From contig JARLJW010000016.1 in the NCBI GenBank assembly GCA_031290985.1, positions 1-64,000 of the forward strand: a DNA stretch of 64,000 nucleotides. Reading direction: 5' to 3'. A program made the translations under genes and the position numbers. The DNA comes from Verrucomicrobiia bacterium (GTDB lineage Bacteria > Verrucomicrobiota > Verrucomicrobiia > Limisphaerales > UBA11358). Shown here piece after piece: positions 1 through 9,135 of the stretch (its first letter is position 1; the number at the start of each line of letters is the position of its first letter). The notes under the pieces were generated by a model. The model was not told where the DNA came from. It searched no databases and saw nothing but the letters and a program-made list of their open reading frames with translations.

Positions 1-118
1 AACCTGCTTGATGCGCCACCTTTCACCCAGTGCCAAAATCGAATGAAACATTTTCTCTGGAATCATAAAGTCACCACTTTAACCGCCCCGCCTCAGCTTT
101 TTCAAACATTTTTACCCA

Positions 119-337
119 TTACAAACGTCGAAGAAGCATAATATTCAAGGCTACCGCAAACCAATATCTTCCTGGATTCTCACTGCGCTTAAATGCCCGA
201 CCGCCTTGAAATGCCTCGCCAGCGGTCAAAGCGTAATAAAGCAGCATCGCCATTAAACATAATATGACTACTGCAAACGCCGTCTTCAGCCAAATCGGAA
301 AATGCCAGCTCGGAAAATAATCGGTCAATCTGGTCAT
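119..337 (-). CDS. Small inner-membrane protein, unknown function
   Basis: A 72-residue protein if it starts at the ATG at 337. It has one clear membrane segment at about residues 14-38 (AVVILCLMAMLLYYALT), then a basic loop with GGRAFKRSENPGRYW, and a second hydrophobic stretch at the C-terminus. The 'RSENPGRYW' turn before a membrane helix recurs in many short uncharacterised membrane proteins of this group, as far as I can recall. The frame is open upstream to 514, but that extension reads like translated non-coding sequence, so the short form is preferred. It points away from the catabolic operon that begins at 942. No function can be assigned. Confidence 0.5.
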   Translation of the reverse strand: MTRLTDYFPSWHFPIWLKTAFAVVILCLMAMLLYYALTAGEAFQGGRAFKRSENPGRYWFAVALNIMLLRRL

Positions 338-941
338 GCTGTGAATGTGGCCTAAAATTAATGGACGGCCTGTTTTGCAGTCTATCTTTTGCCATAGGTG
401 GATTGTATTTCGGACGAATACTTGTTGGCCAGCAGAAAACTGCCACGGTTTTGAACCGTCGGGCCATCTCGGCAAACATTGCAGCTGATCCGCTCGTTGC
501 GCGCCGTATTTCAATGATGGGGGATTTCAAGGAGTCATTGCGTCCGCGCGAGTGCGGACTTATTTTCAGATTGTCAAAATTCATCCAGCCGGGGGCGGTC
601 AAAAATCGGCAGCGGTTTCCGGTTTGTTAAGGTTCAATGGGCTTATTTGAAAATCGAATGCATGGCATGTTAGGTGCTAACGTCCATTCGTTGGCTACTG
701 TGCTACCATTTTTCTACGCGCGACGTTTTGACGACAGTCATTTCTTCCAACGTCTCACCCTGATCGACATCTGCTGCGGCCCGCCCGCGCATTGATCGTC
801 CCGCCGTTTCTGGAACCTCCGTTTCCAGAGTTTCAATCCAGCTTGGTTCCTTTTGACCTTGGTCAAAAGTTCCAATCGTTTGTTGTTGGGCAATCTTAAT
901 CAACGTTCCCGCCTGAAGGCATTTGCCTGAAGGACTGAAAA
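338..941. other. Intergenic leader of the catabolic operon
   Basis: About 600 bases without a convincing gene; the open frames on either strand look like chance translations. It contains a hairpin at 809-829 (TCTGGAA / TTCCAGA), a perfect dyad at 850-869, and a tandem GCCTGAAGG at 911-919 and 925-933. A GAAGGA ribosome-binding site at 929-934 fits the ATG at 942. I looked for the conserved guanidine-I (ykkC) core and for paired ACGR-loop hairpins of guanidine-II and saw neither. Confidence 0.5.
850..869. promoter_or_regulatory. Perfect dyad, candidate operator
   Basis: CTTTTGACC, two bases, then GGTCAAAAG: a 9-bp perfect inverted repeat with a TT spacer, 73 bases before the first start codon of the operon. 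The very short spacer favours a protein-bound DNA operator over an RNA hairpin. The symmetric TTGACC/GGTCAA halves resemble sites of small dimeric regulators such as GntR-family proteins, but no regulator gene lies next to the operon, so the binding protein is unknown. Confidence 0.4.
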
Positions 942-1730
942 ATGCGTGTGTCCGCTGAAAAGCCGGTGTTCTGGCAGAATTTGACGTGGGAGGAAATCTC
1001 GCGCCTGCGCCAGTCCGGAACCGACCTGTGTCTGTTGCCCGTGGGGGCGACGGAGCAGCATGGTCCGCATCTGGGCGTGGGCATGGACACATGCATCGCG
1101 GAAAAACTTGCGGCAGCCGTCTCATGTGAAACCGGCGTGCCGGTACTGCCGGTGCTGGCGTACGGCTGTTCGCTGGGGCATTCGCGGCGCTGGCCGGGCA
1201 CGATTGCGTTGCAGCCGCAGACGGTCATGAACCTGTTGGTGGAAATCTTTGACTGGCTGTACGGCGCAGGGTTCAAGCGGCTCATCATCGTGAACGGCCA
1301 TGTGGGCAATGCCGCGCCGTTGCGTTGCGCGCTGGAGATCATCCGCAGCCGTTATGACGATGCGCTGGTACGCATCTGCAACGTGGCCGAACTGAGCCCG
1401 CGCGTGCGCGCTGAATTCTTTGCCGATGCGGTTGACTGGCACGCGAACGCGGCGGAAACCGCCTTGATGCTGGCCGGCGCGCCGGAACTGGTGCGTCCGG
1501 AAAAAATCGCGGAAGCCGATGATGAGGATCGCACGGCGGGACTGGTCTTCACGCATCCGGTCAACCGCACGAGCAAGAACGGAGTGACCGGCTTTCCGAG
1601 CCGCGCCACCAAAGCGCAGGGCGAAAATTTGTTTCGCATGATGGTGGAAGACCTCGGCGGCATCATCCGCGCCGCGCTGACCGAGCAACCACCCCTCAAC
1701 CAAAAATATTCAACTGCTGTTTCCATTTGA
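942..1730 (+). CDS. Creatininase-family amidohydrolase
   Basis: A 262-residue protein of the creatininase superfamily, metal-dependent hydrolases of cyclic or linear amides (creatininase, formamide hydrolases of FAPy type, MftE). The metal-binding pattern is intact: [10 protein letters not shown] near residue 36 (Glu and His ligands), a downstream Asp in GVGMDT, NGHVGN near 115, and [10 protein letters not shown] near 160 supplying the late His/Glu. Length is normal. It is the first gene of the long operon, with a GAAGGA site 7 bases before the ATG, and its stop overlaps the next start (ATGA). In this setting it may open a creatinine-like or hydantoin-like ring, or deformylate or deamidate an intermediate. 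The family is seen; the substrate is inference. Confidence 0.8.
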   Translation: MRVSAEKPVFWQNLTWEEISRLRQSGTDLCLLPVGATEQHGPHLGVGMDTCIAEKLAAAVSCETGVPVLPVLAYGCSLGHSRRWPGTIALQPQTVMNLLVEIFDWLYGAGFKRLIIVNGHVGNAAPLRCALEIIRSRYDDALVRICNVAELSPRVRAEFFADAVDWHANAAETALMLAGAPELVRPEKIAEADDEDRTAGLVFTHPVNRTSKNGVTGFPSRATKAQGENLFRMMVEDLGGIIRAALTEQPPLNQKYSTAVSI

Positions 1731-3085
1731 TGAAACCCTCCGCCAATTCAAAAAAAATAAAGCAAAGCCTGGTCAGAAAGGGCGTTAAATATTGCGTCGG
1801 CGCCTATGTAGACATCCACGGTGTGCCCAAGGGCAAGTTTGTGCCCATTGAGCACTTCGAACACTTTGCCGCCGGCTCGGAGTTGTATACCGGCTATGCA
1901 CTCGACGGGCTGGGGCAGGCACCAAACGATGATGAAATTTCCTCAGTGCCGGACTTAAACCACATCATCCAGTTGCCGTGGCAGAAGGAAGTGGCGTGGA
2001 TGCCGGCGGACAATCATTTCCACGGCCAGCCGTATCCGCTCAATTCGCGCGTGCTGTTGAAGAACATCCTGGGCGAGGCGGCGAAGATGGGTTTCACCTT
2101 CCACCTCGGCATCGAGTGCGAAATCTACGTGCTGAAGCAGGACGAGCGCGGTCGCCTGCTGGTGCCCAATCCGGATGACAATCTCGACAAGAGCTGCTAC
2201 GACGTGAAGCGTTTCCTCGATGTGTTTCCCTGGCTGGATGAGATGGTCACGACGATGAACGGCCTTGGCTGGGATGTTTACTCGCTGGATCACGAAGACG
2301 GCAACTCGCAGTTTGAATTTGATTTCAAATACGCCGACGCGCTGACGATGGCCGACCGCTATATTTTCTTCCGCTACATGGCGAAGACCATTGCCGCGAA
2401 GCATGGTTTGCTGGCGACCTTCATGCCCAAGCCGTTTGCGGACAAGACGGGCAACGGCGCGCACTTCAACATGTCGCTGGCCGATTTGCGCACGGGGAAA
2501 AATCTCTTCGAATCGAAAAAAGACCCGCGTGGACTGGGGATTTCGCCGCTGGGCTACGCGTTCATTGCGGGCATCCTGCGACATGGCCGGGCGTTGTGCG
2601 CGGTGCTGGCGCCGACGGTGAACAGCTACAAGCGGCTCATCCGGCGCGGGGCGATGAGCTATTACTCGTGGGCACCGGTGTTCAATTCTTTCGGCACGAA
2701 CAACCGCACCAATTCCATCCGCGTGCCCATGGGCGGCGGCCGGTGCGAGAGCCGCAATGCGGATTCCTCCTGCAACCCGTACCTCGCCGCCGCGCTGGTG
2801 CTGGCGGCCGGGCTCGAGGGCGTGCGCGAGAAACTGAACCCAGGCGAGCCGCACCACGAAAATCTTTACGAACTGTCACCGGCTGAACTGGAGAAGATCG
2901 GCGTACAGGAACTGCCGCGCACCTTGGGCGAGGCGGTGGATGCGTTTGCCGCCGATCCGTTCGTGGAAAAAATTCTCGGCCCGGAACTGCGCAATGAATT
3001 CATCAAGTACAAGCGCGCCGAGTGGGAGGAATATCACCAGAGCGTGAGCCAGTGGGAAATTGACCGCTACGCGCGGTTGTTCTGA
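1727..3085 (+). CDS. Glutamine synthetase-family gamma-glutamyl ligase (GlnT/type III-like)
   Basis: A 452-residue glutamine-synthetase-fold ATP-dependent ligase. Visible family motifs are GIECEIYV (metal-binding Glu pair) near residue 127, [10 protein letters not shown] near 188, GNGAHFNMS near 240, NSYKRL near 300, NRTNSIRVP near 325 and a late [14 protein letters not shown]. The second His of the usual GxHxH motif is Asn here. It resembles GlnT and the gamma-glutamyl-methylamide and -alkylamide synthetases more than ordinary GlnA, and there is no adenylylation-site loop. Such enzymes join glutamate to ammonia or a small alkylamine. Its place inside a guanidine-type catabolic operon suggests capture of an amine released from the substrate, or of the ammonia. 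It overlaps the gene before it by 4 bases. Confidence 0.78.
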   Translation: MMKPSANSKKIKQSLVRKGVKYCVGAYVDIHGVPKGKFVPIEHFEHFAAGSELYTGYALDGLGQAPNDDEISSVPDLNHIIQLPWQKEVAWMPADNHFHGQPYPLNSRVLLKNILGEAAKMGFTFHLGIECEIYVLKQDERGRLLVPNPDDNLDKSCYDVKRFLDVFPWLDEMVTTMNGLGWDVYSLDHEDGNSQFEFDFKYADALTMADRYIFFRYMAKTIAAKHGLLATFMPKPFADKTGNGAHFNMSLADLRTGKNLFESKKDPRGLGISPLGYAFIAGILRHGRALCAVLAPTVNSYKRLIRRGAMSYYSWAPVFNSFGTNNRTNSIRVPMGGGRCESRNADSSCNPYLAAALVLAAGLEGVREKLNPGEPHHENLYELSPAELEKIGVQELPRTLGEAVDAFAADPFVEKILGPELRNEFIKYKRAEWEEYHQSVSQWEIDRYARLF

Positions 3086-3138
3086 ATTTTTTTGGTCACC
3101 AACCATCAATAAACAAACCAAAACAAAAAAGGAAAACA

Positions 3139-4110
3139 ATGAAACTAAAAACAGCAGCTACCATGGCGCTCGTCGGGCTGGCCAGTCTGGCCGGGGTTCG
3201 CGCCGATACCATCAAGATTGGCTACAGCGACTGGCCGGGTTACACGGTCATGGAAGTCGCCAAGCAAAAAGGCTGGTTCAAGGACGCCGGCCTGGATGTG
3301 GAGATGGTCTGGTTCGAATATTCGCCCTCCATCGACGCTTTTTCCGCCGGGAAAATCGACGCGGACATGATTGTCGCGGGCGATGACATGGTCACCGGCG
3401 CCAGCGGCGCGAAGAGCAAGATCGTCTGCCTGGTGGATTACAGCGAAGGCAGCGACATGATCGTCGGCGGGCCGGGCATCGATTCGATCAAGGATTTGAA
3501 AGGCAAGAAGGTCGGCGTGGAACTCACGCTGGTGGAGCATGAACTTCTGCTGCAAGCGCTGAAAGTCAACGGCCTGAGCCAGTCGGACGTCACGCTCGTG
3601 GGCACGGCCACGGACAAGACGCCGCAGACGCTGGCGTCGGGAACGGTCGCCGCCATCGGTGCGTGGTATCCGATCTCGGGCCAGGCGCTGAAGCAGGTTG
3701 CCGGTTCGAAGAAGCTGTTCACCAGCGCCGACGCCAAGGGGCTGATCTTTGACGTGATCGCCGTCAACCCGGCGAGCTACGCCGCGCACAAGGAGGACTG
3801 GGCCAAGATCACGGCGATCTATTACAAGTGTGTCGCTTATCTGATGGATCCGGCGACCCGGGATGACGCCATCAAAATCATGGCCGCAAAAGTGGGCGCG
3901 GACCCGGTCGAATATGCCAAGAACGTTCCCGGCACGCATTTCCTGACGGTGGCTGAGGCGAAGACCTGCTTGAAGAAGAGCCACGACATGATGTCCATCT
4001 ACGGTTCGATGGAGCTGAGCGACAAATTTAACCTCGATAACGCGGTGTACAAGGTGTCGCAAAAGCCGTCGGACTACATCGTTCCCGGCATCGTGATGGG
4101 ATTGAAATAA
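3139..4110 (+). CDS. ABC transporter substrate-binding protein (NitT/TauT, urea-carboxylase-linked type)
   Basis: A 323-residue periplasmic binding protein with a clear signal peptide (MKLKTAATMALVGLASLAGV, cleavage after about VRA at 22). The mature start DTIKIGYSDWPGY, the later DAFSAGKIDADM and the DLKGKKVGVE segment are typical of SsuA/TauA/THI5-like binders. TIGRFAMs recognises a class of such binders next to urea carboxylase genes, and this one fits that context. An AAGGA site precedes the ATG. Together with the next two genes it makes a full importer. The ligand is probably guanidine or a substituted guanidine, inferred from the neighbouring enzymes only. Confidence 0.85.
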   Translation: MKLKTAATMALVGLASLAGVRADTIKIGYSDWPGYTVMEVAKQKGWFKDAGLDVEMVWFEYSPSIDAFSAGKIDADMIVAGDDMVTGASGAKSKIVCLVDYSEGSDMIVGGPGIDSIKDLKGKKVGVELTLVEHELLLQALKVNGLSQSDVTLVGTATDKTPQTLASGTVAAIGAWYPISGQALKQVAGSKKLFTSADAKGLIFDVIAVNPASYAAHKEDWAKITAIYYKCVAYLMDPATRDDAIKIMAAKVGADPVEYAKNVPGTHFLTVAEAKTCLKKSHDMMSIYGSMELSDKFNLDNAVYKVSQKPSDYIVPGIVMGLK

Positions 4111-4140
4111 ATCCCGAGGAACGCACCCCCGGATATTGCC

Positions 4141-5199
4141 ATGGCGCATAACGACTGGCTGGGATTGAAGAAGGAGCTGCCGCGCAAGCGGCAGCTCCAG
4201 CTCACCGTGCTGTCGTTCGTCCTCCCGCTGGCGGTCTGGTGTTTTTTGAGCTACGTGCCGTGGGTCTGGCATCCGCTGATCCACGTCATGGACCCGGGTT
4301 CGGTGGATTATTTCAGCGAAGGCCTGGACATCCCGCGGGCGACGTTTTATGCGGAGGAGGCCAAGGCGAAGGCGGCGGGCCAGGCGTTGCCCAAGGGCTT
4401 CCGGGTCAACCCCGTTTATCTGCCCGCGCCGCACAAGGTCGCCTGCGCTTTTTACACGGCGTTCAAAACGCCGCCGCGGTTGCAGGATGAACCGTGGCTG
4501 CACCAGAGCCTCGGCCACAGCATCCGCACCATTTTTCTCGGCTACCTGTTCTCCTCATTGATCGGCGTGCCGCTGGGGATCCTCTGCGGCAGCTTCCGTT
4601 TCTTTGCGAAGGTGCAGGAGCCGTTCATCGAATTTTTCCGCTATCTGCCGGCGCCCGCCTTTGGCGCGCTGTGCGTGGCCGTTCTCGGCATCGATGATGC
4701 GCCAAAAATCGCGATCATCTTCATCGGCACATTTTTCCAGCAGGTTTTGGTCATCGCCAACAGCGTGCGCAAGGTGGACCCCGGCCTGATCGAGGCCGCG
4801 CAGACGCTCGGGGCGTCCGGCTGGAAAATCGTCCGGCACGTGGTCATCCCCGCGTCCATCACGGACATTTACACCGACATGCGCATCTTGCTGGGCTGGG
4901 CGTGGACGTACCTGATCGTCGCGGAAGTCGTCGGGACAATGTCTGGTATCACGCTCTTCATCAACCAGCAGGCCCGCTACCGCAATTTCGACAACGTCTA
5001 TGCGGCAATTGCAATGATCGGCATCATCGGCTTTTCCACGGACATGTTCCTGGCGTGGGTCGGCGGCATTTTGTTTCCCTGGAAGCGCAAGACGGCGCGC
5101 CGAACGCGGACGCATACGTTTTTTCCGCTCTTTGACCGGCAACCCATCAAGCCGCTGACGGCGCCCAAACTGGAGGTTAAAACCGATGTCGCCGGGTGA
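4141..5199 (+). CDS. ABC transporter permease (NitT/TauT type)
   Basis: A 352-residue inner-membrane permease with about six to seven helices. The EAA loop that contacts the ATPase is visible as EAAQTLGASGWKIVRHVVIP near residue 220. An unusually long, mostly soluble segment (about residues 45-115) sits between the first helix and the core domain, probably a periplasmic loop; a similar insertion is common in nitrate/cyanate-type permeases. It follows the binding protein by 30 bases and overlaps the ATPase gene by 14 bases, so the three are translated as a unit. It would carry the substrate across the inner membrane. Confidence 0.88.
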   Translation: MAHNDWLGLKKELPRKRQLQLTVLSFVLPLAVWCFLSYVPWVWHPLIHVMDPGSVDYFSEGLDIPRATFYAEEAKAKAAGQALPKGFRVNPVYLPAPHKVACAFYTAFKTPPRLQDEPWLHQSLGHSIRTIFLGYLFSSLIGVPLGILCGSFRFFAKVQEPFIEFFRYLPAPAFGALCVAVLGIDDAPKIAIIFIGTFFQQVLVIANSVRKVDPGLIEAAQTLGASGWKIVRHVVIPASITDIYTDMRILLGWAWTYLIVAEVVGTMSGITLFINQQARYRNFDNVYAAIAMIGIIGFSTDMFLAWVGGILFPWKRKTARRTRTHTFFPLFDRQPIKPLTAPKLEVKTDVAG

Positions 5200-6091
5200 A
5201 TTAAAACTGCCGGATTACCGCGAACAATTGCCCGCCGTGGCGGCGCGCTTCGAGCGCATCCGCCAGCGGCCGGTGATTCTGACCATCCGCAACCTGAAAA
5301 AATCTTTCGGCTCGAATGGCGGCACCCGCGTGGTGTTCGATCACGTCTCGCTCGACATCCACCGTCGTGAATTCATCTGTGCCGTTGGGCCGTCCGGCTG
5401 CGGAAAATCAACCCTGGCGCGCATCGTCGTCGGCCTGGATGACGCGACCGGCGGTGAAGTGCTGCTGGACGGCAAGGCGGTCGCCGGCCCCGGCCCGGAT
5501 CGCGGCATGGTTTTTCAAGGGTATACGTTGTTTCCGTGGCTCACGGTGAAGCGCAACGTGATGTTCGGACTCCAGATGCATGGGAAAGCGCCGAGCACGG
5601 CGGATGTCGAGGCGCGGGAATGGCTGGACATGGTGGGCCTGGCGAAGTTTGAAAATTCGTATCCGCACGAGCTGTCCGGCGGCATGAAACAGCGCGTGGC
5701 CATCGCGCGTGCGCTGGCGAACAACCCGCGCATTCTCATCATGGATGAACCCTTCGCCGCGCTGGACGCGCAGACGCGCTGCCACATGCAGGGTTACCTG
5801 ATGCAGATCTGGAAAAAGGTGGACGTCACAATCTTGTTCATCACGCACGATCTCGACGAGGCGTCGTTGCTCGCGGACCGGATCTTGGTGATGGGCACGA
5901 ACCCGGGCGGCGTCGTGGAATTCATCGAGAATCCCGTGCCGCGTCCCCGCAGCGCGGCGCAGCTGATCTCGCCGGAATTTCTCGCGCTCAAGAAACGCCT
6001 GGAGGAGCACATCCATCCGCCGGCGGAAACGGAAACAGTGGAAAAATTACCCATGATCAAACTGACGGAGGCAGGCGATGAAGTTGAGTGA
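5186..6091 (+). CDS. ABC transporter ATP-binding protein (NitT/TauT type)
   Basis: A 301-residue ATPase. Walker A is GPSGCGKST near residue 70, the Q-loop follows in MVFQGYTLFPW, the signature is ELSGGMKQRVAIARAL near 160, Walker B is ILIMDEPFAALD near 180, and the H-loop is ILFITHDLDEAS. About 30 extra residues precede the ATPase core, and a short C-terminal tail follows. The start lies inside the permease gene (14-base overlap) and the end overlaps the deacetylase gene by 14 bases. It powers the importer encoded by 3139-5199. Confidence 0.9.
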   Translation: MSPGELKLPDYREQLPAVAARFERIRQRPVILTIRNLKKSFGSNGGTRVVFDHVSLDIHRREFICAVGPSGCGKSTLARIVVGLDDATGGEVLLDGKAVAGPGPDRGMVFQGYTLFPWLTVKRNVMFGLQMHGKAPSTADVEAREWLDMVGLAKFENSYPHELSGGMKQRVAIARALANNPRILIMDEPFAALDAQTRCHMQGYLMQIWKKVDVTILFITHDLDEASLLADRILVMGTNPGGVVEFIENPVPRPRSAAQLISPEFLALKKRLEEHIHPPAETETVEKLPMIKLTEAGDEVE

Positions 6092-6986
6092 ACCCGGAAA
6101 AGCCACCGGCCGCTTCCTGCCCCCGCCGCGTTTCACCTGGCCGGGCGGGGCGCGTTGCGCGGCCATGCTGTGCTTTGACGTGGATGGCGAAACGACCGCG
6201 CTCTCCGAGGATGCTGCGTTGGCGCGCCGCCGCACCCTGATGTCGCAATGCGAGTACGGCCCGCGCACCGGCGTGCCGCGCCTGCTCGGTTTGCTGAAGC
6301 ATCTCGAGGTGCCGGCGACATTTTTTATCCCCGGCTACATTGCCGAGCACCATCCGCGCATGGTCGAGGCGATCGTGGCCGACGGCCATGAGATCGGCCT
6401 GCATGGTTATTTGCACGAAAAACTCGCGTATCTGAACGAGGCCGAAGAGGAGGCCATTTTGCTGCGCAGCCTCGAAATTTTGACGCGCCTCAGCGGTTCC
6501 CATCCGGTCGGCTTCCGCGCGCCGTGGTTCGAGATCAACCCATGGACGCCGAGGCTCTTGAAAAAGCACAACCTCGCCTACTGCGCGAGCGAGATGGGCG
6601 ATGACGTGCCGTATTTTCATGACAACGGCCTCGTTGAAATTCCCGGCCAGTGGCTGCTGGAAGACTGGGAGCAATTCGCCTTCAACGCCGACCCGGCGTG
6701 GGGATTTATCCCGGAGAACTGTGGGAAAGTTTTTGACCTGTGGTGGCGCGAATTTGCGGCGATGCACGATTACGGCTGCTGCTTCGTGCTGACGCTGCAT
6801 CCGTGGCTGAGCGGGCGGCCATCGCGCGTGCAACTGCTGGAGGATCTGGTGGGCGCGATGCGCGAGCGCGGCGGTGTGTGGTTTGCGCGCGGGCGCGAGA
6901 TTGCGGACTACTTCCGGGAAAATCCCGGAGCGCGCCATGAAACCGATTTTGACCGAATGAAAACCTCAACCACGGTGAAGGCATGA
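6078..6986 (+). CDS. Polysaccharide-deacetylase (NodB-fold) family hydrolase
   Basis: A 302-residue CE4/NodB-fold protein. It shows FDVDGE near residue 33 (catalytic and metal Asp), HGYLHEK near 113 (metal His pair) and GFRAPWFEINPW near 152, with LTLHPW near the end for the last catalytic His. There is no signal peptide, so it works in the cytoplasm and is unlikely to act on cell-wall polysaccharide. This subfamily includes PuuE allantoinase and HP0310-like enzymes that cleave C-N bonds of small molecules. With a creatininase-like protein and allophanate hydrolase in the same operon, hydrolysis of a cyclic ureide or guanidine, or of an N-acyl intermediate, is plausible. It overlaps both neighbours. 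Confidence 0.75.
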   Translation: MKLSEPGKATGRFLPPPRFTWPGGARCAAMLCFDVDGETTALSEDAALARRRTLMSQCEYGPRTGVPRLLGLLKHLEVPATFFIPGYIAEHHPRMVEAIVADGHEIGLHGYLHEKLAYLNEAEEEAILLRSLEILTRLSGSHPVGFRAPWFEINPWTPRLLKKHNLAYCASEMGDDVPYFHDNGLVEIPGQWLLEDWEQFAFNADPAWGFIPENCGKVFDLWWREFAAMHDYGCCFVLTLHPWLSGRPSRVQLLEDLVGAMRERGGVWFARGREIADYFRENPGARHETDFDRMKTSTTVKA

Positions 6987-8326
6987 GCGCAACCCGCATG
7001 GAATGGAAACCGGCCTTCGAGCCGCTGGCATTCGCACGGCAGTCGAGCACGCGCACCGCGCAGCGTCCGCTGACGCTGGCGGAGATCCAGCACGGCATCG
7101 TCGAGGCGGGCAAGCTGCCGTTGAACCGGGCGACCACGCTGCCGGCGCAGGCCTATACGAGCGAGGAATTTTTTGCCTGGGAAACCGAACACGTCCTGCG
7201 CGCCGGCTGGCAATGCGTCGCGCATGTTTCGCAGATCCCGGCGGCCGGCGATTTTCTGAACCTCGACCTGCTCGGCGAACCGCTGATCGTCGTGCGCGGC
7301 AAGGATGAGGCGGTCCGCGTGCTGTCGCGCGTCTGTCCGCACCGTTCGATGGACATCATGCCGGAAGGTTTTGGCTATGAAGGCCACACGCTGGCCGAGG
7401 CGCGCGAGGGCAAACCGGATTGCGGTCAGACGCGGCTGTTGCTCTGCCCGTATCATGCGTGGACGTTCGAACTCGACGGCCAGCTCAAGGCCTGCCCGGA
7501 AATGCAGCAGGCGGAAAACTTCTGCCGCGACGATTTTTTCCTGAAACCGTTCCGCAGCGAAACGTGGAACGGCTTCATCTTCGTGAACCTCGACGGCCAG
7601 TCACCGCCGCTTGCCGATGGGCTCACCGAAATGGCGAACGACCTTGCGCCCTTTCCACTGGACACGATGAAGCTGGTCATCGCGCGGGAATGGGACTGCC
7701 CGTTCAACTGGAAGGTGCTCGTGGAGAATTTCATGGAGAGCTACCATCATCTGGGCATCCATCACAAATCGCTCCAGCCGATGATGCCGGCGCGGGACAC
7801 CTGGACGGAACGCGAGCGCCGCCATTACGTGCGTTCGCACCTGCCGTACAAAGATTCCGTGCGCGAGGCGTATCAAGCCTTTGCCGAAAAGGGTGATTTC
7901 TCCGACGATCTGCCGCCGGTCGCCGGCTTGAACGATACGCAAAAGTCCGAGTGGGGGTTGTTTTTGGTGCATCCGACCTTTTTGCTGGCCACCGCGCCGG
8001 ACCGGGTGATCTGGTACCGGCTACAGCCGCTCGGGCCGGACCGGCTGAAACTGGTCACGACGACGCTCGTCCCCGCCGAAACGGCGGCGCGGGAAAATTT
8101 TCCGCACCTGCGCGAGAAAGCCTTGAAACAGCTCACGGAATTTCACCTCGAAGACATGGAGGTCTGCACCGCCGTGCAGCGCGGTTTTTATGCGAGCGGC
8201 TGGCAGCCGGGCCGGTTGAGCCACCTGGAGATGCCCGTCTGGCTTTTCCACCGTTACCTCGCGGCGCGCATCCAGGGAAAATGGCCGACGGATGACGGCG
8301 ATGCCGCTGCCGGTCAACGCAGTTGA
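6983..8326 (+). CDS. Rieske non-heme iron oxygenase, alpha subunit
   Basis: A 447-residue ring-hydroxylating-type oxygenase alpha subunit. Rieske ligands are C118/H120 (CPH) and C155/H158 (CPYH). The mononuclear iron site shows in ENFMESYHHLGIH (N249, H255, H260), and an acidic partner is expected near LEDME at about 390. The spacing between the two Rieske pairs is 34 residues, about twice the usual 15-17, because of an insertion rich in Glu and Gly. The family includes N-demethylases and N-dealkylases (stachydrine, carnitine, glycine betaine, caffeine) as well as aromatic dioxygenases. No reductase or ferredoxin is encoded nearby, so electrons must come from elsewhere. Oxidative N-dealkylation of a substituted guanidine is my inference. 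It overlaps the gene before it by 4 bases. Confidence 0.85.
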   Translation: MSATRMEWKPAFEPLAFARQSSTRTAQRPLTLAEIQHGIVEAGKLPLNRATTLPAQAYTSEEFFAWETEHVLRAGWQCVAHVSQIPAAGDFLNLDLLGEPLIVVRGKDEAVRVLSRVCPHRSMDIMPEGFGYEGHTLAEAREGKPDCGQTRLLLCPYHAWTFELDGQLKACPEMQQAENFCRDDFFLKPFRSETWNGFIFVNLDGQSPPLADGLTEMANDLAPFPLDTMKLVIAREWDCPFNWKVLVENFMESYHHLGIHHKSLQPMMPARDTWTERERRHYVRSHLPYKDSVREAYQAFAEKGDFSDDLPPVAGLNDTQKSEWGLFLVHPTFLLATAPDRVIWYRLQPLGPDRLKLVTTTLVPAETAARENFPHLREKALKQLTEFHLEDMEVCTAVQRGFYASGWQPGRLSHLEMPVWLFHRYLAARIQGKWPTDDGDAAAGQRS

Positions 8327-8343
8327 TTTCACCAAACCAATCC

Positions 8344-9135
8344 ATGTTCACGCTCGCAAACAAAACCGCGATCGTCACCGGTGGCGCGTCCGGCATCGGA
8401 CTGGCCATCGCGAAACGATTTATCGCCGCCGGCGCGCGTGTGCTGGTGGCGGACCGTTCGACCGTGGGTGCGGCCGTGGTCACGGCGATGGGCGCGGAAT
8501 TCTTCCGGGCGGATGTGGCGCGCGAAGAACAGATCGCCGCGATGTTCGAGGCGGCGTGGAAAAGTTTTGGGCGCGTGGATGTGCTCGTGAACAACGCCGG
8601 CATCCAGCCGCTGGGCGTCGGCTTTGAACAGCTCACCGGTGAACTGCTCGGCCGAACGCTCGACGTCAATGTGAATGGCGTCGCCTTCGGCATCAAGTAC
8701 GCCGGGCGTTTGCTGGCCGATCGCGGCCGCGTGATCAACCTCGCCTCATTTGCCGGGATGATCGGAACACCCGGCGGCGCGGCGTATTCGACCTCGAAAG
8801 CCGCCGTCATCCATCTTACAAAACTGGGTGCCATTGAACTTGCGCCCCGTGGCATCACCGTCAATGCCATCAGTCCCGGCACGATTTTGACACCGGCGGT
8901 CACGGACATACCGGACAATCCGGAGATCGCCTTCATCACCCGCCGCACCCCGTTGGGACGGCTGGGGCGGCCGGAGGAAGTTGGCGCGCTCGCGCAATTT
9001 CTCGCGTCGGACGAGGCGGCGTATATCACCGGGCAGAACATCGCGATCGACGGCGGACTCACGGCGGGCTGGACGGAATACGACCTGGTGCCGCCGGCCA
9101 ACATCCAAGACGGGAGGTGGGTCGATGCTCCGTGA
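8344..9135 (+). CDS. Short-chain dehydrogenase/reductase
   Basis: A 263-residue classical SDR. The cofactor motif TGGASGIG begins at about residue 11, NNAG is near 87, and the catalytic Tyr-Lys pair is in AAYSTSKAAV near 150 with an upstream Ser in LASFAG. The Asp-Arg pair after beta-2 (VADRS) favours NAD over NADP. The ATG at 8344 starts directly at the cofactor domain; a TTG at 8323 would add seven unconvincing residues. It probably oxidises an alcohol or hemiaminal product of the upstream oxygenase, or reduces the released carbonyl compound. Its 3' end overlaps the SUMF1-domain gene by 11 bases. Confidence 0.85.
   Translation: MFTLANKTAIVTGGASGIGLAIAKRFIAAGARVLVADRSTVGAAVVTAMGAEFFRADVAREEQIAAMFEAAWKSFGRVDVLVNNAGIQPLGVGFEQLTGELLGRTLDVNVNGVAFGIKYAGRLLADRGRVINLASFAGMIGTPGGAAYSTSKAAVIHLTKLGAIELAPRGITVNAISPGTILTPAVTDIPDNPEIAFITRRTPLGRLGRPEEVGALAQFLASDEAAYITGQNIAIDGGLTAGWTEYDLVPPANIQDGRWVDAP

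Noticed and set aside
338-941. Guanidine-I or guanidine-II riboswitch in the operon leader
   Set aside because: I looked for the conserved ykkC core and paired ACGR-loop hairpins on the plus strand and found neither; only protein-type dyads are visible.
3145-4518. A 457-codon minus-strand open frame opposite the binding-protein gene
   Set aside because: It mirrors a clear ABC binding protein and permease and has shadow-like composition.
8323-8343. TTG start for the SDR gene at 8323
   Set aside because: It adds seven residues that do not belong to the SDR fold, while the ATG at 8344 begins right at the cofactor-binding strand.
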